This document shows positions 8,029 to 15,515 of a stretch of DNA of 24,508 bases, piece by piece. This stretch comes from CAZKEW01 sp964558915 (GTDB lineage Bacteria; Acidobacteriota; Aminicenantia; Aminicenantales; UBA8522): NCBI GenBank assembly GCA_964558915.1, contig CAZLFV010000035.1, positions 1-24,508 of the forward strand. The letters are read 5' to 3'. A model generated the notes under the pieces. The model was not told the origin of the DNA, ran no database searches, and saw only the letters and a list, made by a program, of their open reading frames with translations. Positions within the stretch are counted from its first letter, which is position 1. Each line of letters starts with the position of its first letter. The translations under genes were made by a program, and so were the position numbers.

Positions 8029-8754
8029 ATGAAACCGGATAAAGAGGGTAAATCCTATCTCATCGTGCACCTTCTTATGCTCGCATTTTTTTTGACGCTG
8101 CTCATATTTGTTTCAGTAAAGTTCGCGCCAGAAATCACAAGGATCATCAGTCGTCCGGAGAGATTCAAGGAATATCTCGCCTCCTTCGGTCCGGTCAGCG
8201 CCCTGGCCTATATCCTGGTCCAGGTCGCCCAAATCGTCATCGTCGTGATCCCGGGAGAGATCGTCCAGATGGCGGGCGGGTATGTTTTTGGGACCGTGCT
8301 TGGCGCGCTGTATTCGGTTGCCGGGGCCGTCCTGGCCACGATTATAGTATTTTTTGCGACCCGTTTTTTCGGCTACTCACTGGTCAAAATATTCGTTCCT
8401 CCGAAGAAACTCAAGGAATTCGATTTCCTCATCAACTCCCCGAAATCCGAGATAGCCATGTTCGTGCTTTTCCTCATCCCGGGTATTCCCAAGGACGCTC
8501 TGGTCTATATATCGGGACTCACCCCAGTCAATCCTTGGCGGTTTTTGCTAATTTGCACGACGGCTCGATTCCCCGGGATATTGGGATGCGCCTATATCGG
8601 AGCGAACCTCCAGGAAAAGGATTACTTGCCTGTTTACATTCTCAGCGGGATTGCCCTTGTGCTGTTCGTGGTCGGGATTCTCACCAGAGACAAAATCATC
8701 GCCGCACTGCACCGGCTTCGGCGTCCCGGGCCGGATGACAAGCCCGAAAGCTGA
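8029..8754 (+). CDS. TVP38/TMEM64 (SNARE-associated/DedA-like) membrane protein
   Basis: This is an integral inner-membrane protein of about 241 aa with five or six hydrophobic segments. It matches the TVP38/TMEM64 family, which belongs to the DedA/VTT superfamily linked to lipid scrambling or transport; the exact substrate here is unknown. The signature lies in PGEIVQMAGGYVFGTVLG, ATRFFGYSLVKIF and especially FLIPGIPKDALVYISGLTP, matching the conserved PGxPKD motif. The frame is open back to 7921. The ATG at 8029 (MKPDKEGK) was chosen because it places the first membrane helix near the N-terminus with a weak AAGG upstream; an in-frame GTG at 8023 is an alternative. It is divergent from the 442-aa gene. 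Confidence 0.87.
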   Translation: MKPDKEGKSYLIVHLLMLAFFLTLLIFVSVKFAPEITRIISRPERFKEYLASFGPVSALAYILVQVAQIVIVVIPGEIVQMAGGYVFGTVLGALYSVAGAVLATIIVFFATRFFGYSLVKIFVPPKKLKEFDFLINSPKSEIAMFVLFLIPGIPKDALVYISGLTPVNPWRFLLICTTARFPGILGCAYIGANLQEKDYLPVYILSGIALVLFVVGILTRDKIIAALHRLRRPGPDDKPES

Positions 8755-8781
8755 AAGCTGTGACGTGTTTTTTCCAGCCTT

Positions 8782-8804
8782 CGAGCAATTTTTCGTGTTG
8801 CTCG
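8782..8804 (+). other. Hairpin after the TVP38-family gene
   Basis: Arms CGAGCAA (8782-8788) and TTGCTCG (8798-8804) form a perfect 7-bp stem with a 9-nt loop, 28 nt after the stop codon. There is no clean T tract behind it, so it may be a weak or factor-assisted terminator or a leader structure for the next gene. Confidence 0.3.
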
Positions 8805-8857
8805 CATATTGCAAAAATATTTTAGATCGGACATTATCATCGTGGGAGGATAAAATT

Positions 8858-9172
8858 ATGGCCTTTAAAACACTTTTCCTCGCGCATGCTCCGGACGCAG
8901 ACAAAGAAAAACATCACTGCTTCATCGACACGGGAAAATATCAGCTCGACGTGGTTATTGTAAAAAACCAGGCCGAAGCCTTAGAAGTCAGCGCGCGTTT
9001 GTTCAGAGAGAAAAAGATCGAGTCCATTTTGCTCTGTCCCGGATTCACCCATCAAGATATCGCTGAGATCGTCCGCGCCACGGATAACAAGGTTTCGGTC
9101 TGCGTTGCCAGGGGGGATGGTCCTTCTAACCGGATCTCTATGGAAGCGCTGAAGCGGGCAGGATTCTTTTAG
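8858..9172 (+). CDS. Small DUF6506-like protein
   Basis: The product is a 104-aa soluble alpha/beta protein without a signal peptide. It resembles the DUF6506 family: an N-terminal strand KTLFLAHAPDADKEKHH, a middle helix EALEVSARLFREKKI, a strand with ILLCPGFTHQDIAEIV, and a strand VSVCVARGDGPSN. Function is unknown for the family. The ATG at 8858 follows GGGAGGA at good spacing and is preferred over the longer open frame that starts inside the previous gene. The 100-nt gap and the hairpin upstream suggest partly independent expression. The family assignment is from memory of the pattern, so it is moderately certain; the gene itself is convincing. Confidence 0.75.
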   Translation: MAFKTLFLAHAPDADKEKHHCFIDTGKYQLDVVIVKNQAEALEVSARLFREKKIESILLCPGFTHQDIAEIVRATDNKVSVCVARGDGPSNRISMEALKRAGFF

Positions 9173-9281
9173 ATCAATCGGGAGCATCAAGAAGAATTGT
9201 TTTTCCCCTTTATTGTTATGTATAAAAATAACGGTGTTTCCTAAAAAAAGTCAAATTTATAAGGAAATTGAGAAATATGAG

Positions 9282-9316
9282 GGATGCTTAAGCCTCTTTC
9301 CTTTAGGCAAGCATCC
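9282..9316. other. Long imperfect hairpin between convergent genes
   Basis: GGATGCTT (9282-9289) pairs with AAGCATCC (9309-9316). After a 2-nt AA bulge, GCCT (9292-9295) pairs with AGGC (9305-9308) around a 9-nt pyrimidine-rich loop. It lies in the 264-nt spacer between the DUF6506-like gene (plus) and the PEGA gene (minus). No T tract follows on the plus strand. It could be a terminator-like RNA element or a copy of a small interspersed palindrome. Confidence 0.4.
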
Positions 9317-9436
9317 GCCTGCTATCATGCGGCTTCTCTGACTGATTTCGTGCTAGGACATAACCTAACATCGACCGCCTTTTAACGAGATTTAAGGTTG
9401 TTTTAATTTAAATAGGATTCTGAGAGAGTTGCCGAT

Positions 9437-9817
9437 TTATGGCTGTTGCTTCTCCAGCACAGCGTCGACATTTTTCTGGTCCAGACTATACCACGCCCCT
9501 GTCGCAGCATCGATAATGACAGGGATAAGGGCGCCCAGAGCATCAAGAATGATCCAGCCGGCTCCCACGTGATTCGTTATATTTCGTACAACCGGTTTAT
9601 ATCCCTCTTTCCTGAATTCAATTTGGTAAGTCTTCTTGCTTTCCAACTTGAGTGATACGGGCGTTTCACCCATTCTCAAGCCATTTACCCATACCTCTGC
9701 TCTTTGAGGCTCAGAGCTGAACCTGACCTCTTCGCTTGTTCCTTTAAAAAGAGTGGCACAGCCGGACAAGAGAAAAACAAAAGAGAAAAGGACCACGCAA
9801 GAAACAGCTTTTTTCAT
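9437..9817 (-). CDS. PEGA-domain lipoprotein
   Basis: The 126-aa product has a signal peptide with lipobox LLSGC (lipidated Cys near residue 19), so it should be anchored in an envelope membrane. Residues 30-80 form a PEGA-type beta domain: SSEPQRAEVWVNGLRMGETP followed by a strand and FRKEGYKPVVRNI. The C-terminus carries a hydrophobic, glycine-rich segment (GWIILDALGALIPVIIDAATGAW), seen in other small PEGA lipoproteins. PEGA domains are thought to bind surface or cell-wall components, but the specific role is unknown. A GGAGGG ribosome binding site and a near-consensus promoter (9838-9866) precede the ATG, so this gene is probably well expressed as its own unit. Confidence 0.87.
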   Translation of the reverse strand: MKKAVSCVVLFSFVFLLSGCATLFKGTSEEVRFSSEPQRAEVWVNGLRMGETPVSLKLESKKTYQIEFRKEGYKPVVRNITNHVGAGWIILDALGALIPVIIDAATGAWYSLDQKNVDAVLEKQQP

Positions 9818-9837
9818 TTGATTCCCTCCGTTCGAAT

Positions 9838-9866
9838 AATATATTGATCGAAAACATTAATGTCAA
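9838..9866 (-). promoter_or_regulatory. Near-consensus sigma70 promoter of the PEGA lipoprotein gene
   Basis: On the minus strand, TTGACA (9861-9866) is a perfect -35 box. It is followed by a 17-nt spacer and TATATT (9838-9843), 20 nt upstream of the ATG at 9817, leaving a very short leader with the GGAGGG ribosome binding site. It is the best promoter match I found in the window. Confidence 0.7.
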
Positions 9867-9932
9867 GTCCGCGATCCCGCTTAAAATAGACACAAGAAGC
9901 TGCCGGCCACATGACCGTCGAACAGTCTTAAT

Positions 9933-10025
9933 TCACTGATATGCGGGGCGGGCTGGACTCTTGAACTCATCATCCCAGATAATGAGCTCATCACCGACTT
10001 CTTCCTCCCGCAGATTCTTTTTCAT
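9933..10025 (-). CDS. Possible 30-aa acidic peptide ORF
   Basis: An ATG at 10025, 17 nt after the stop of the PH-like gene on the same strand, opens a 30-codon frame ending in TGA at 9933. The product starts MKKNLREEEVGDELIIWDDE and ends with a Pro/Ala-rich tail; it reads like real protein. No good ribosome binding site precedes the ATG. A GGAGG inside the frame, about 9 nt before an in-frame GTG, could drive an even shorter product. I do not recognise it. It could be a genuine small protein, the remnant of a longer gene, or chance. Confidence 0.3.
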   Translation of the reverse strand: MKKNLREEEVGDELIIWDDEFKSPARPAYQ

Positions 10026-10042
10026 GCGGCTAAGATCTTTTA

Positions 10043-10534
10043 TTAAGCAGAGTGAGATTTTTTCCAGTCGGCTAGGGCCTTATTGGCATATTCAAGGAAC
10101 TGATCGCGCCGGGTTGGAGAGATCCTTATTTTTAGTCTATGCCTCCTGACGATCTCGATTTGGCTCCCGTAAGAGGTAATCCAGCTATGCGCCCACCAGA
10201 CGATTATTCCCCTGGTGGCGCTGATTGACTTGATCGTCTCAAAGGAAATCTTCCATTTGAAGCCGCTAAATTTTATGATGATTCCGTCCTGAGAAACGGC
10301 AATCTTGCGCGGAAGAACAAGCCAATAGGTGGCAAGCAGGAAAACCGCCGAGGCGAAAAGGACGACGGCGCTCGTCCTGGATTCAGCCGCAGACTCCCCT
10401 GGGAAGATGTCCGAATCATAGGCGTCAACATAAAAGAGAATGCCCAAGACCACAAGCAACACAAGAGAAAACGCTAGAACAACTATCACCCAAGGATCAT
10501 ACTTGATATTATCTTCGAAGATAATGATATCCAT
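10043..10534 (-). CDS. PH-like domain membrane protein, function unknown
   Basis: The product (about 163 aa from the ATG at 10534) has two membrane segments near residues 15-36 and 57-75. A C-terminal domain of about 85 residues alternates strands and ends in a helix (LPRKIAVSQDGIIIKFSGF, SFETIKSISATRGI, RDQFLEYANKALADW). This layout matches small bacterial membrane proteins with a PH-like domain; no enzymatic motif is seen. The start is uncertain: the frame is open to a TTG at 10579, and a GTG eight codons into it has GGAAG upstream, while the chosen ATG has only GAG directly before it. It lies 77 nt after the cupin gene on the same strand, so the two may share a transcript. Confidence 0.65.
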   Translation of the reverse strand: MDIIIFEDNIKYDPWVIVVLAFSLVLLVVLGILFYVDAYDSDIFPGESAAESRTSAVVLFASAVFLLATYWLVLPRKIAVSQDGIIIKFSGFKWKISFETIKSISATRGIIVWWAHSWITSYGSQIEIVRRHRLKIRISPTRRDQFLEYANKALADWKKSHSA

Positions 10535-10611
10535 CTCTGCCACGGCGGCCGCGACCACCCCGCTTCCCGAGTCAAGCAAGTACCGGGAGATATTGCTTTT
10601 TCATTATTGGC

Positions 10612-10935
10612 CTAACGGATGTAATCCTCCCGGGCGGGGGAGAAGACTTCGATGACGACGCAGTCCTCGAGCACTTCGACGCCGTGGGTGAGACCTCCGG
10701 GAATGGTCCAGCCGTCCCCGGGAGCCGTATCGAAGACTTCTCCGCCAATAGTAAATTTCATACGGCCCGAAACAAGATAACCTGTCTGTTCATGAGGATG
10801 CTGATGCTCCGGGATGACACTTCCCTTGGACAGCCTGAATTCTGTGAGATGAGTGCGTTCTCCGAAGGCCAGGGTCCTGAAGTTCACGCCGGGCCGGGCT
10901 GTTCGGTAGCCCGTGGCGCTTCGTTTACTGAACAT
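10612..10935 (-). CDS. Small single-domain cupin
   Basis: The 107-aa product is a one-domain cupin, a beta-barrel metal-binding fold. Motif 1 is PEHQHPHEQTGYLVSG, giving likely ligands His44, His46 and Gln50 in the HxH(x3)Q arrangement. Motif 2 is PGDGWTIPGGLTHGVEV, giving His84. This pattern resembles KdgF-like and other small sugar-related or regulatory cupins, but the substrate cannot be assigned. No signal peptide is present. The ATG at 10935 follows GGAGGTGA at ideal spacing. It lies downstream of the serine hydrolase gene on the same strand with about 220 nt between, and upstream of the PH-like gene. Confidence 0.85.
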   Translation of the reverse strand: MFSKRSATGYRTARPGVNFRTLAFGERTHLTEFRLSKGSVIPEHQHPHEQTGYLVSGRMKFTIGGEVFDTAPGDGWTIPGGLTHGVEVLEDCVVIEVFSPAREDYIR

Positions 10936-11061
10936 TTCGGTTCACCTCCGGGATTACCTCGACCCCTCGAGCGAGGCCTCGAGCCGGCGCCATATCGCCA
11001 ACGGCCCGCTTCTTCCTCGAGGAAAGGGCCGGGTCCAGTATAGCCGCGTGAAGAAGTGAGG

Positions 11062-11130
11062 TCAAGAAGACCCTGATTGGGGAGGTCCGCCGCGGCCGCA
11101 GACGGGGCATCGCCACATTTCGGTTTTCAT
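11062..11130 (-). pseudogene. 22-codon ORF with CPVCG zinc knuckle, possibly a gene remnant
   Basis: A strong ribosome binding site (GGGAGGAGC) precedes the ATG at 11130, yet the frame closes after 22 codons. The product starts MKTEMWRCPVCGRG and has one CxxC pair. Its opening resembles the N-terminal zinc ribbon of larger proteins that begin with W-x-CPxCGR, which suggests the start of a gene truncated by frameshift or deletion. A different minus-strand frame is open through 10925-11116, but its protein is not recognisable. The GC-rich spacer 10936-11158 otherwise holds no gene. A real microprotein is possible. Confidence 0.3.
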
Positions 11131-11158
11131 GCTCCTCCCATTGGGCGGTAGTAAGGAC

Positions 11159-12614
11159 CTACTTTGTGACTCCGGAGAGGATGCGGCGTATCGCCTTCGC
11201 CACGTCCATAGCTGCGGGTGGATCATAGTTGCCGAGTACGATGACGATGTATCCTGTGGCGAGGTTGGCATGCAGCACCGAATTGATCCCCGGGGCACCG
11301 CCGACCCAACCCAAATCGCCCTGGGCTCGCGGAGGCGGCGTGCCCGTGCCGGGTTCCCGACCGCTCAGGAACCAGTCGGTATACAGAGGCGAGAGCAGCT
11401 TGTCAGCGAGGACGGCATCGGTGAAGCGGAGCAGGTCCTCGGCCGTCGAGTAGCCGCCGCCGGCAGCGCTGCCCCGCGCCGGCCGGGAATAGATGTTCTT
11501 GCGGCGCGGCCCCGGCATGCTTTTTTCACCTGGTCCCCACAACAACGTATACCCCTCTGCTAGGTTTGGGACCGGAACGTCGGCTTCGAAGGAATCGGTG
11601 CTGGTCATGCCGGCAGGCAGGAAGGTGCGCTCCCGCACGAAGTCGTAGTAGCTCTGGCCGGAGATCTTCTCGATAATGGCACCGAGAACGGCGTAACCAC
11701 CGTTGGAGTAGCGTCGCTGGCTGCCAGGTTCGAAGGCGAGCGGATCGGTGGCAAACATCGGCAGGAAATCGGCGTTGCTGCGGAAGCGGTTCTTCGGTGT
11801 TNNNNNNNNNNCCCGACATCATCTCAAGCAGGTGGCGGATAATCACTTTCTGCCGGGCCTCGGCGTTAGGGTAGTCCGGCAGGACCTTGCCGAGGCTATC
11901 GGCGAATGACAGCTTGCCATCCTGAACCAGCTGGCCGACCGCCAGCCGGGTGAAGATCTTGTTGATCGAGCCGAGGTTATATTTGGTGTCGGTCCGGTTC
12001 GGAGTGTTGTGCTCCACGCTTGCCAGTCCCCACGCCTTGAGGAGGAGAGGCTTCCCGTTGCGGGCGACGAGCACCGTGCCGGAGAACTGGTCGGCAGCTA
12101 CGGGCTCGGTTACGGCCTTTTCTATTGCTGTGACGGCCTCCGGCTCGCTCACCTTCGGAGGCGGCGGCAGGTCCGGATCGTCAGTCGGCTCGCCGAAAAT
12201 CCTCAGCAACCGATGGGGCGGTTGAGGTTCGAACTCGAAGTTGAGTTCGACGAACCCCTCCCGTATCGCGAATACCACGGTCACCAGGCCCTCTGCTGCC
12301 TGCACCACCTTGCGCAATTCGACAGTGCCGAACGCCTCGCGCATGTCGCGGAACATCCCGAGGCGCTCCTCGATGGGCCGGCGAGAGATCGCCTCCGGCG
12401 CCATGTTCTTGGACAAATAGTGCCGCATCGCATCGTCGTCACCAGTATTGAAGGCGGTAATCCACCCTGCCACTCTCTTTCCCGTCTCCGTGTCGGGAAG
12501 CACCGGCGCCGGCTTGGGCTGAGCAGTGGCAAAGGCCGGCACCAGCAGCACCAGCATTATCCCCGCCAGGCTGAGGCTGAAGGCCAAGTCCGCATTCCCC
12601 TTTTTCATAATCAT
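11159..12614 (-). CDS. Exported beta-lactamase-family (S12-type) serine hydrolase, interrupted by scaffold gap
   Basis: The N-terminal part (12614 down to the gap) encodes a signal peptide (cleavage near AFATA/Q), an NTF2-like domain at about 40-145, and the start of a beta-lactamase/D-alanyl-D-alanine-carboxypeptidase-like domain. The catalytic SxxK is SINK (Ser216, Lys219) and HLLEMMSG fits the conserved HLLxHxSG segment. The part below the gap continues in a different frame with TPKNRFR, the YxN motif in YSNGGY, a GMTSTDSFEAD segment and GGAPG near the KTG-box position. Both halves fit one family member, so the frame change reflects the 10-N placeholder and not a mutation. Natural substrates of this class (peptides, esters or beta-lactams) cannot be predicted. 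The ATG at 12614 follows AGAGGTGAG. The block is visibly more GC-rich than its neighbours. Confidence 0.82.
11802..11811. other. Scaffold gap (10 N)
   Basis: Ten Ns join two contigs inside the serine hydrolase gene. The flanking frames are consistent with one intact protein only if the true gap length is a multiple of three; comparison with the usual spacing between the HLLxHxSG and PKxR segments suggests roughly 30-36 nt. Confidence 0.95.
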
Positions 12615-12939
12615 TGCTCTCACCTCTCTTCGCATTTCTTGCACCTTAGCTTAAATAGCATTCATGACACAAGTGATATGTCATTCTGATCCAGAGGATA
12701 AGAAATTCTTTTTTTGCCAACCCGCGAACTGAGTATCCATATGCAAACTTTGCCTTGTCCCATCGATGGGAATGGTAAAACGGGAAATCGCCCCTTGTCA
12801 AATCGAGCCGAAACCAGCCAGGGCTTTTCAAATTTGGCTCCGCTTTGACTCCATGCACATAATGAAAAAGGCGGGAAATACAGAAAAAAAGGATTCAACA
12901 AAATACTGAGTTTAGGGCGTTAGTATGGGGAAAACAGAG
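12615..12939. other. Intergenic stretch without a recognisable gene
   Basis: This 325-nt region lies upstream of the serine hydrolase gene and downstream of tRNA-Arg, both on the minus strand. Two overlapping minus-strand frames (12646-12858 and 12662-12901) lack a ribosome binding site and recognisable motifs. The clearest structure is the palindrome at 12758-12771. Confidence 0.5.
12758..12771. repeat. Perfect 14-bp palindrome
   Basis: TCCCATCGATGGGA is its own reverse complement. It lies about 145 nt upstream of the serine hydrolase start and could be a regulator binding site, but nothing else supports that. Confidence 0.35.
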
Positions 12940-13012
12940 CGCGCCCGGAGGGATTTGAACCCCCGACCTTTGGATTCGAAGTCCACCGCTCTATCCACTG
13001 AGCTACGGGCGC
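12940..13012 (-). tRNA. tRNA-Arg (anticodon TCG)
   Basis: On the minus strand the sequence folds as a 73-nt class I tRNA. The acceptor stem is GCGCCCG/CGGGCGC with discriminator G, the D arm is AGCTCAGTGGATAGAGCG, the anticodon loop is CTTCGAA within stem TGGA/TCCA (anticodon TCG, complement of 12977-12979), and the T arm is GGGGGTTCAAATCCCTC-like. CCA is not encoded. It decodes CGA-type arginine codons. Confidence 0.97.
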
Positions 13013-13062
13013 GTTGCACGGCTAATTGGCTGCAAAATAAATAGTTACAGGCTGCTTTGCCC

Positions 13063-13079
13063 GACCAGTTTTACTGATC
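13063..13079 (-). other. Small hairpin between kinase gene and tRNA-Arg
   Basis: GACCAGT (13063-13069) and ACTGATC (13073-13079) form a 7-bp stem (one G-T pair) with a 3-nt loop just downstream of the minus-strand kinase gene. No T tract follows; it may help end that transcript before the tRNA. Confidence 0.3.
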
Positions 13080-13100
13080 ATAGCCCTTAATCAGATTTGT

Positions 13101-15377
13101 TCATTTCAGGTTTTTCAAGAGGGCTTGATAGCGAGGATGGCTGCGGATGGAGTCAAGATAGCTATCATTCTCGATCCACTCTCTATGAGCATATCCAGTC
13201 TCGAGAGACCTCTCAAAATAATGGACCGCTTCTTCGACCCTTCCTGCTAAAGAATAGACACAGGCTATATTATAGAGAATGAGGGGATCTTCAGGATTTA
13301 TTGACAGAGCTCTGTTAGCCCACTCAAAACCCTTCTCGTACTCGCCCAACTCGACCAGCCCCTGGGCGCCCAAGTATATGGCACGAACGTTATCTGGGTT
13401 GAGTTCCAGAAGCCTTTCCACAATTTCCAACCCACTTCGATAAGCTGTCGCCGCTTTCTCTACGAGATTCAACCCTTTAAGAGTATTGCCAAGAAGGAAC
13501 AAAGCTTGAAAGTCCCCGGGGCTTACGAGGCATGCCTGCTCAAATAATCGTGCTGCTTTATCAAGCTTTCCTTGTACAAAACACATGCGGGCATAGAAAT
13601 AGTAAGCTTCGAAAAGTTTAGGATTTAGTCGAATCGCGGTCTCGAATTCTTTTTCTGCCTTATCGTATTGCTTGCTGAGCGAAACGGCGAGTCCGAGGGC
13701 CGCATGTGCTTCTGCCAATTCGGAGTCCAGCTCAAGGGCCTTTTGGCTCGCCCTAATAGACTCATCCAGGTTGACTTTATTACTCTCCCAGTACATGAAA
13801 AGCCACGAACAGCAGTCTGCAATTCCGGCATAGGCGAGGGAATAATTTGGATCTCTGTTGATTGCCCTCGAAAACATTTCCCGGGCAAATTCAATACTTT
13901 TTCGTCTAGCCTGGTAGAAAAATTTTCGACCGCGAAGGTAGAAGTCGTAGGCCTGGACGTCTTTAGTTGGGGCTTTCTCCAGGACTTGCTTTTCTTTCTC
14001 GCTCAATCTCACCCTTAGGGCTTGAACGATGTTCTGTGCGATCTCATCCTGGATGGCAAAAATATCCTTCATTTCACGGTCATACCGCTCGGACCAGAGA
14101 TGATAGCCATCGGCCACGTTAATAAGTTGGGCCGTTATGCGCAGCCTATTTTCTGCTTTCCGCACACTCCCTTCAAGGATCGTCTGCACCTTAAGCTTTT
14201 CGCCAATTTCACGAATGTCGTGACCCGTTCCTTTGAATTGAAATACTGAGGTCCGTGAAGCGACCTTCAATCTCTCGACTTTGGTTAGTGCATTGATGAG
14301 TTCTTCTGCCATGCCATCACAAAAGTATTCCTGATCTTTCTGCGGGCTTAAATCTGTGAAGGGGAACACAGCAATAGAATTTTTCCATCTCATTTCACCG
14401 ATTTTCCCTGCTTCAGGCTCTTCTTCTCCTGTTTTACTTAACTCAGAAAGGAGCTCCCTAGCTCCCTGATACCTCATCTCTTTATCCTTCTCCATGCATT
14501 TAAGTATCAATCGGCTGAGACTTTCTGGAATCTGAACGTTGAGTTCTTTCGGGTCCAGAGGTTCTTCCGTCTTGTGCTTCAGAGCTATGCTAAACGTCGT
14601 ATCACCTTCAAAAGGGACCTTCCCAGTAACCATCTCATACAGGATGATTCCTAACGAATAGATATCAGAACGCTGGTCTGCGTCCTTCCCTTCCACCTGC
14701 TCCGGTGACATGTACTCCGGCGTCCCAATAATCATTCCTGCTTCTGTGATCCCTTTCGCCTCAAGGGAACGAGCTATCCCAAAATCCATAATCCTGGCAT
14801 TCCCCTCTTTATCGATCATGATGTTTTGGGGTTTTAGATCCCGGTGCACAACTCCTAACCGGTGCGCTTCCGCCAGCCCCTCACACACCTGTTTGGCTAT
14901 GGATATAGATTTTGCTACAGGTAATCGGCCTATCCTTCTGATTGTGCTCTTAAAATCCTCCCCAGGCACATACTCCATCGTGATGTATTGGTTTCCTTCC
15001 TCTTCACTGAGGTCAAACATGCGGCATACATTCCTGTGGGATATTTTGCGGGCAAATTTGAGCTCGTTCCTGAAACGATCGATGGTCTTTTCATCAGCAG
15101 CGATTTCCGGATACAAAAGTTTCAGAGCGACCTTCTCCCCTATTTTCTTATCGAATACCTTGTAGACTCTTCCCATCCCACCTTTTGCCAGCTCTTCAAT
15201 AACCTGGTATCTTCCAGCAAAGGTGCTGCCAGTGGATAATTCTTTTATGTATGCTCGGAGAGTCTCTGTATGAGGGACAAGGGTTTCTTCTGAGGGCCTA
15301 AGTGGAGCCGCACATTTACCGCAATAAACGGTATCATCAGGGTTTTTAAAATTGCATTTTGGACACTTTGTGGTCAT
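13101..15377 (-). CDS. Ser/Thr protein kinase with zinc ribbon, FlgO/adenylate-cyclase-type domain and TPR repeats
   Basis: The 758-aa product is probably a cytoplasmic signalling kinase; I see no membrane segment. A zinc ribbon (C5, C8, C19, C22) leads into a Hanks-type kinase at about 55-315 with the glycine loop AKGGMGRVYK, Lys86 in VALK, HRDLKPQN (Asp180), DFG at 198-200 and SPE in place of APE. Residues 333-450 form the domain often paired with TPRs in cyclase-like and kinase regulators (NSIAVFPFTDLS, YFCDGMAEELINALTKV, ILEGSVRK, LWSERYDR). TPR repeats fill about 480-750. All key kinase residues are present, so it should be active. The ATG at 15377 follows AGGGG. A weak TTGACT-18-TAGTCT promoter lies at 15407-15436. 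It shares architecture with the kinase at 19480 but is less GC-rich. Confidence 0.93.
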   Translation of the reverse strand: MTTKCPKCNFKNPDDTVYCGKCAAPLRPSEETLVPHTETLRAYIKELSTGSTFAGRYQVIEELAKGGMGRVYKVFDKKIGEKVALKLLYPEIAADEKTIDRFRNELKFARKISHRNVCRMFDLSEEEGNQYITMEYVPGEDFKSTIRRIGRLPVAKSISIAKQVCEGLAEAHRLGVVHRDLKPQNIMIDKEGNARIMDFGIARSLEAKGITEAGMIIGTPEYMSPEQVEGKDADQRSDIYSLGIILYEMVTGKVPFEGDTTFSIALKHKTEEPLDPKELNVQIPESLSRLILKCMEKDKEMRYQGARELLSELSKTGEEEPEAGKIGEMRWKNSIAVFPFTDLSPQKDQEYFCDGMAEELINALTKVERLKVASRTSVFQFKGTGHDIREIGEKLKVQTILEGSVRKAENRLRITAQLINVADGYHLWSERYDREMKDIFAIQDEIAQNIVQALRVRLSEKEKQVLEKAPTKDVQAYDFYLRGRKFFYQARRKSIEFAREMFSRAINRDPNYSLAYAGIADCCSWLFMYWESNKVNLDESIRASQKALELDSELAEAHAALGLAVSLSKQYDKAEKEFETAIRLNPKLFEAYYFYARMCFVQGKLDKAARLFEQACLVSPGDFQALFLLGNTLKGLNLVEKAATAYRSGLEIVERLLELNPDNVRAIYLGAQGLVELGEYEKGFEWANRALSINPEDPLILYNIACVYSLAGRVEEAVHYFERSLETGYAHREWIENDSYLDSIRSHPRYQALLKNLK

Positions 15378-15515
15378 TGCTGACCCCTTTTATTTGGTGT
15401 GCCTAAAGACTAACAAAGAAGGTGCAATGAAGTCAATTGAATTTATACCTCTCTCCCGGTTAAAAATTTTGTTAAAACCTGCCTAATTCTGATGGTGCTT
15501 TATGGTTTCAAGGAA

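Noticed and set aside
11526..11801. Continuation of the serine hydrolase N-terminal frame across the gap
   Set aside because: The protein read in that frame is Arg-rich nonsense, whereas the neighbouring frame gives the conserved YSNGGY region.
12009..12689. 226-codon plus-strand open frame
   Set aside because: Antisense to the N-terminal part of the serine hydrolase; long open frames are expected in this GC-rich block.
12646..12901. Two overlapping minus-strand frames between the serine hydrolase and tRNA-Arg
   Set aside because: No ribosome binding site, no motif, low-complexity aromatic content; treated as non-coding.
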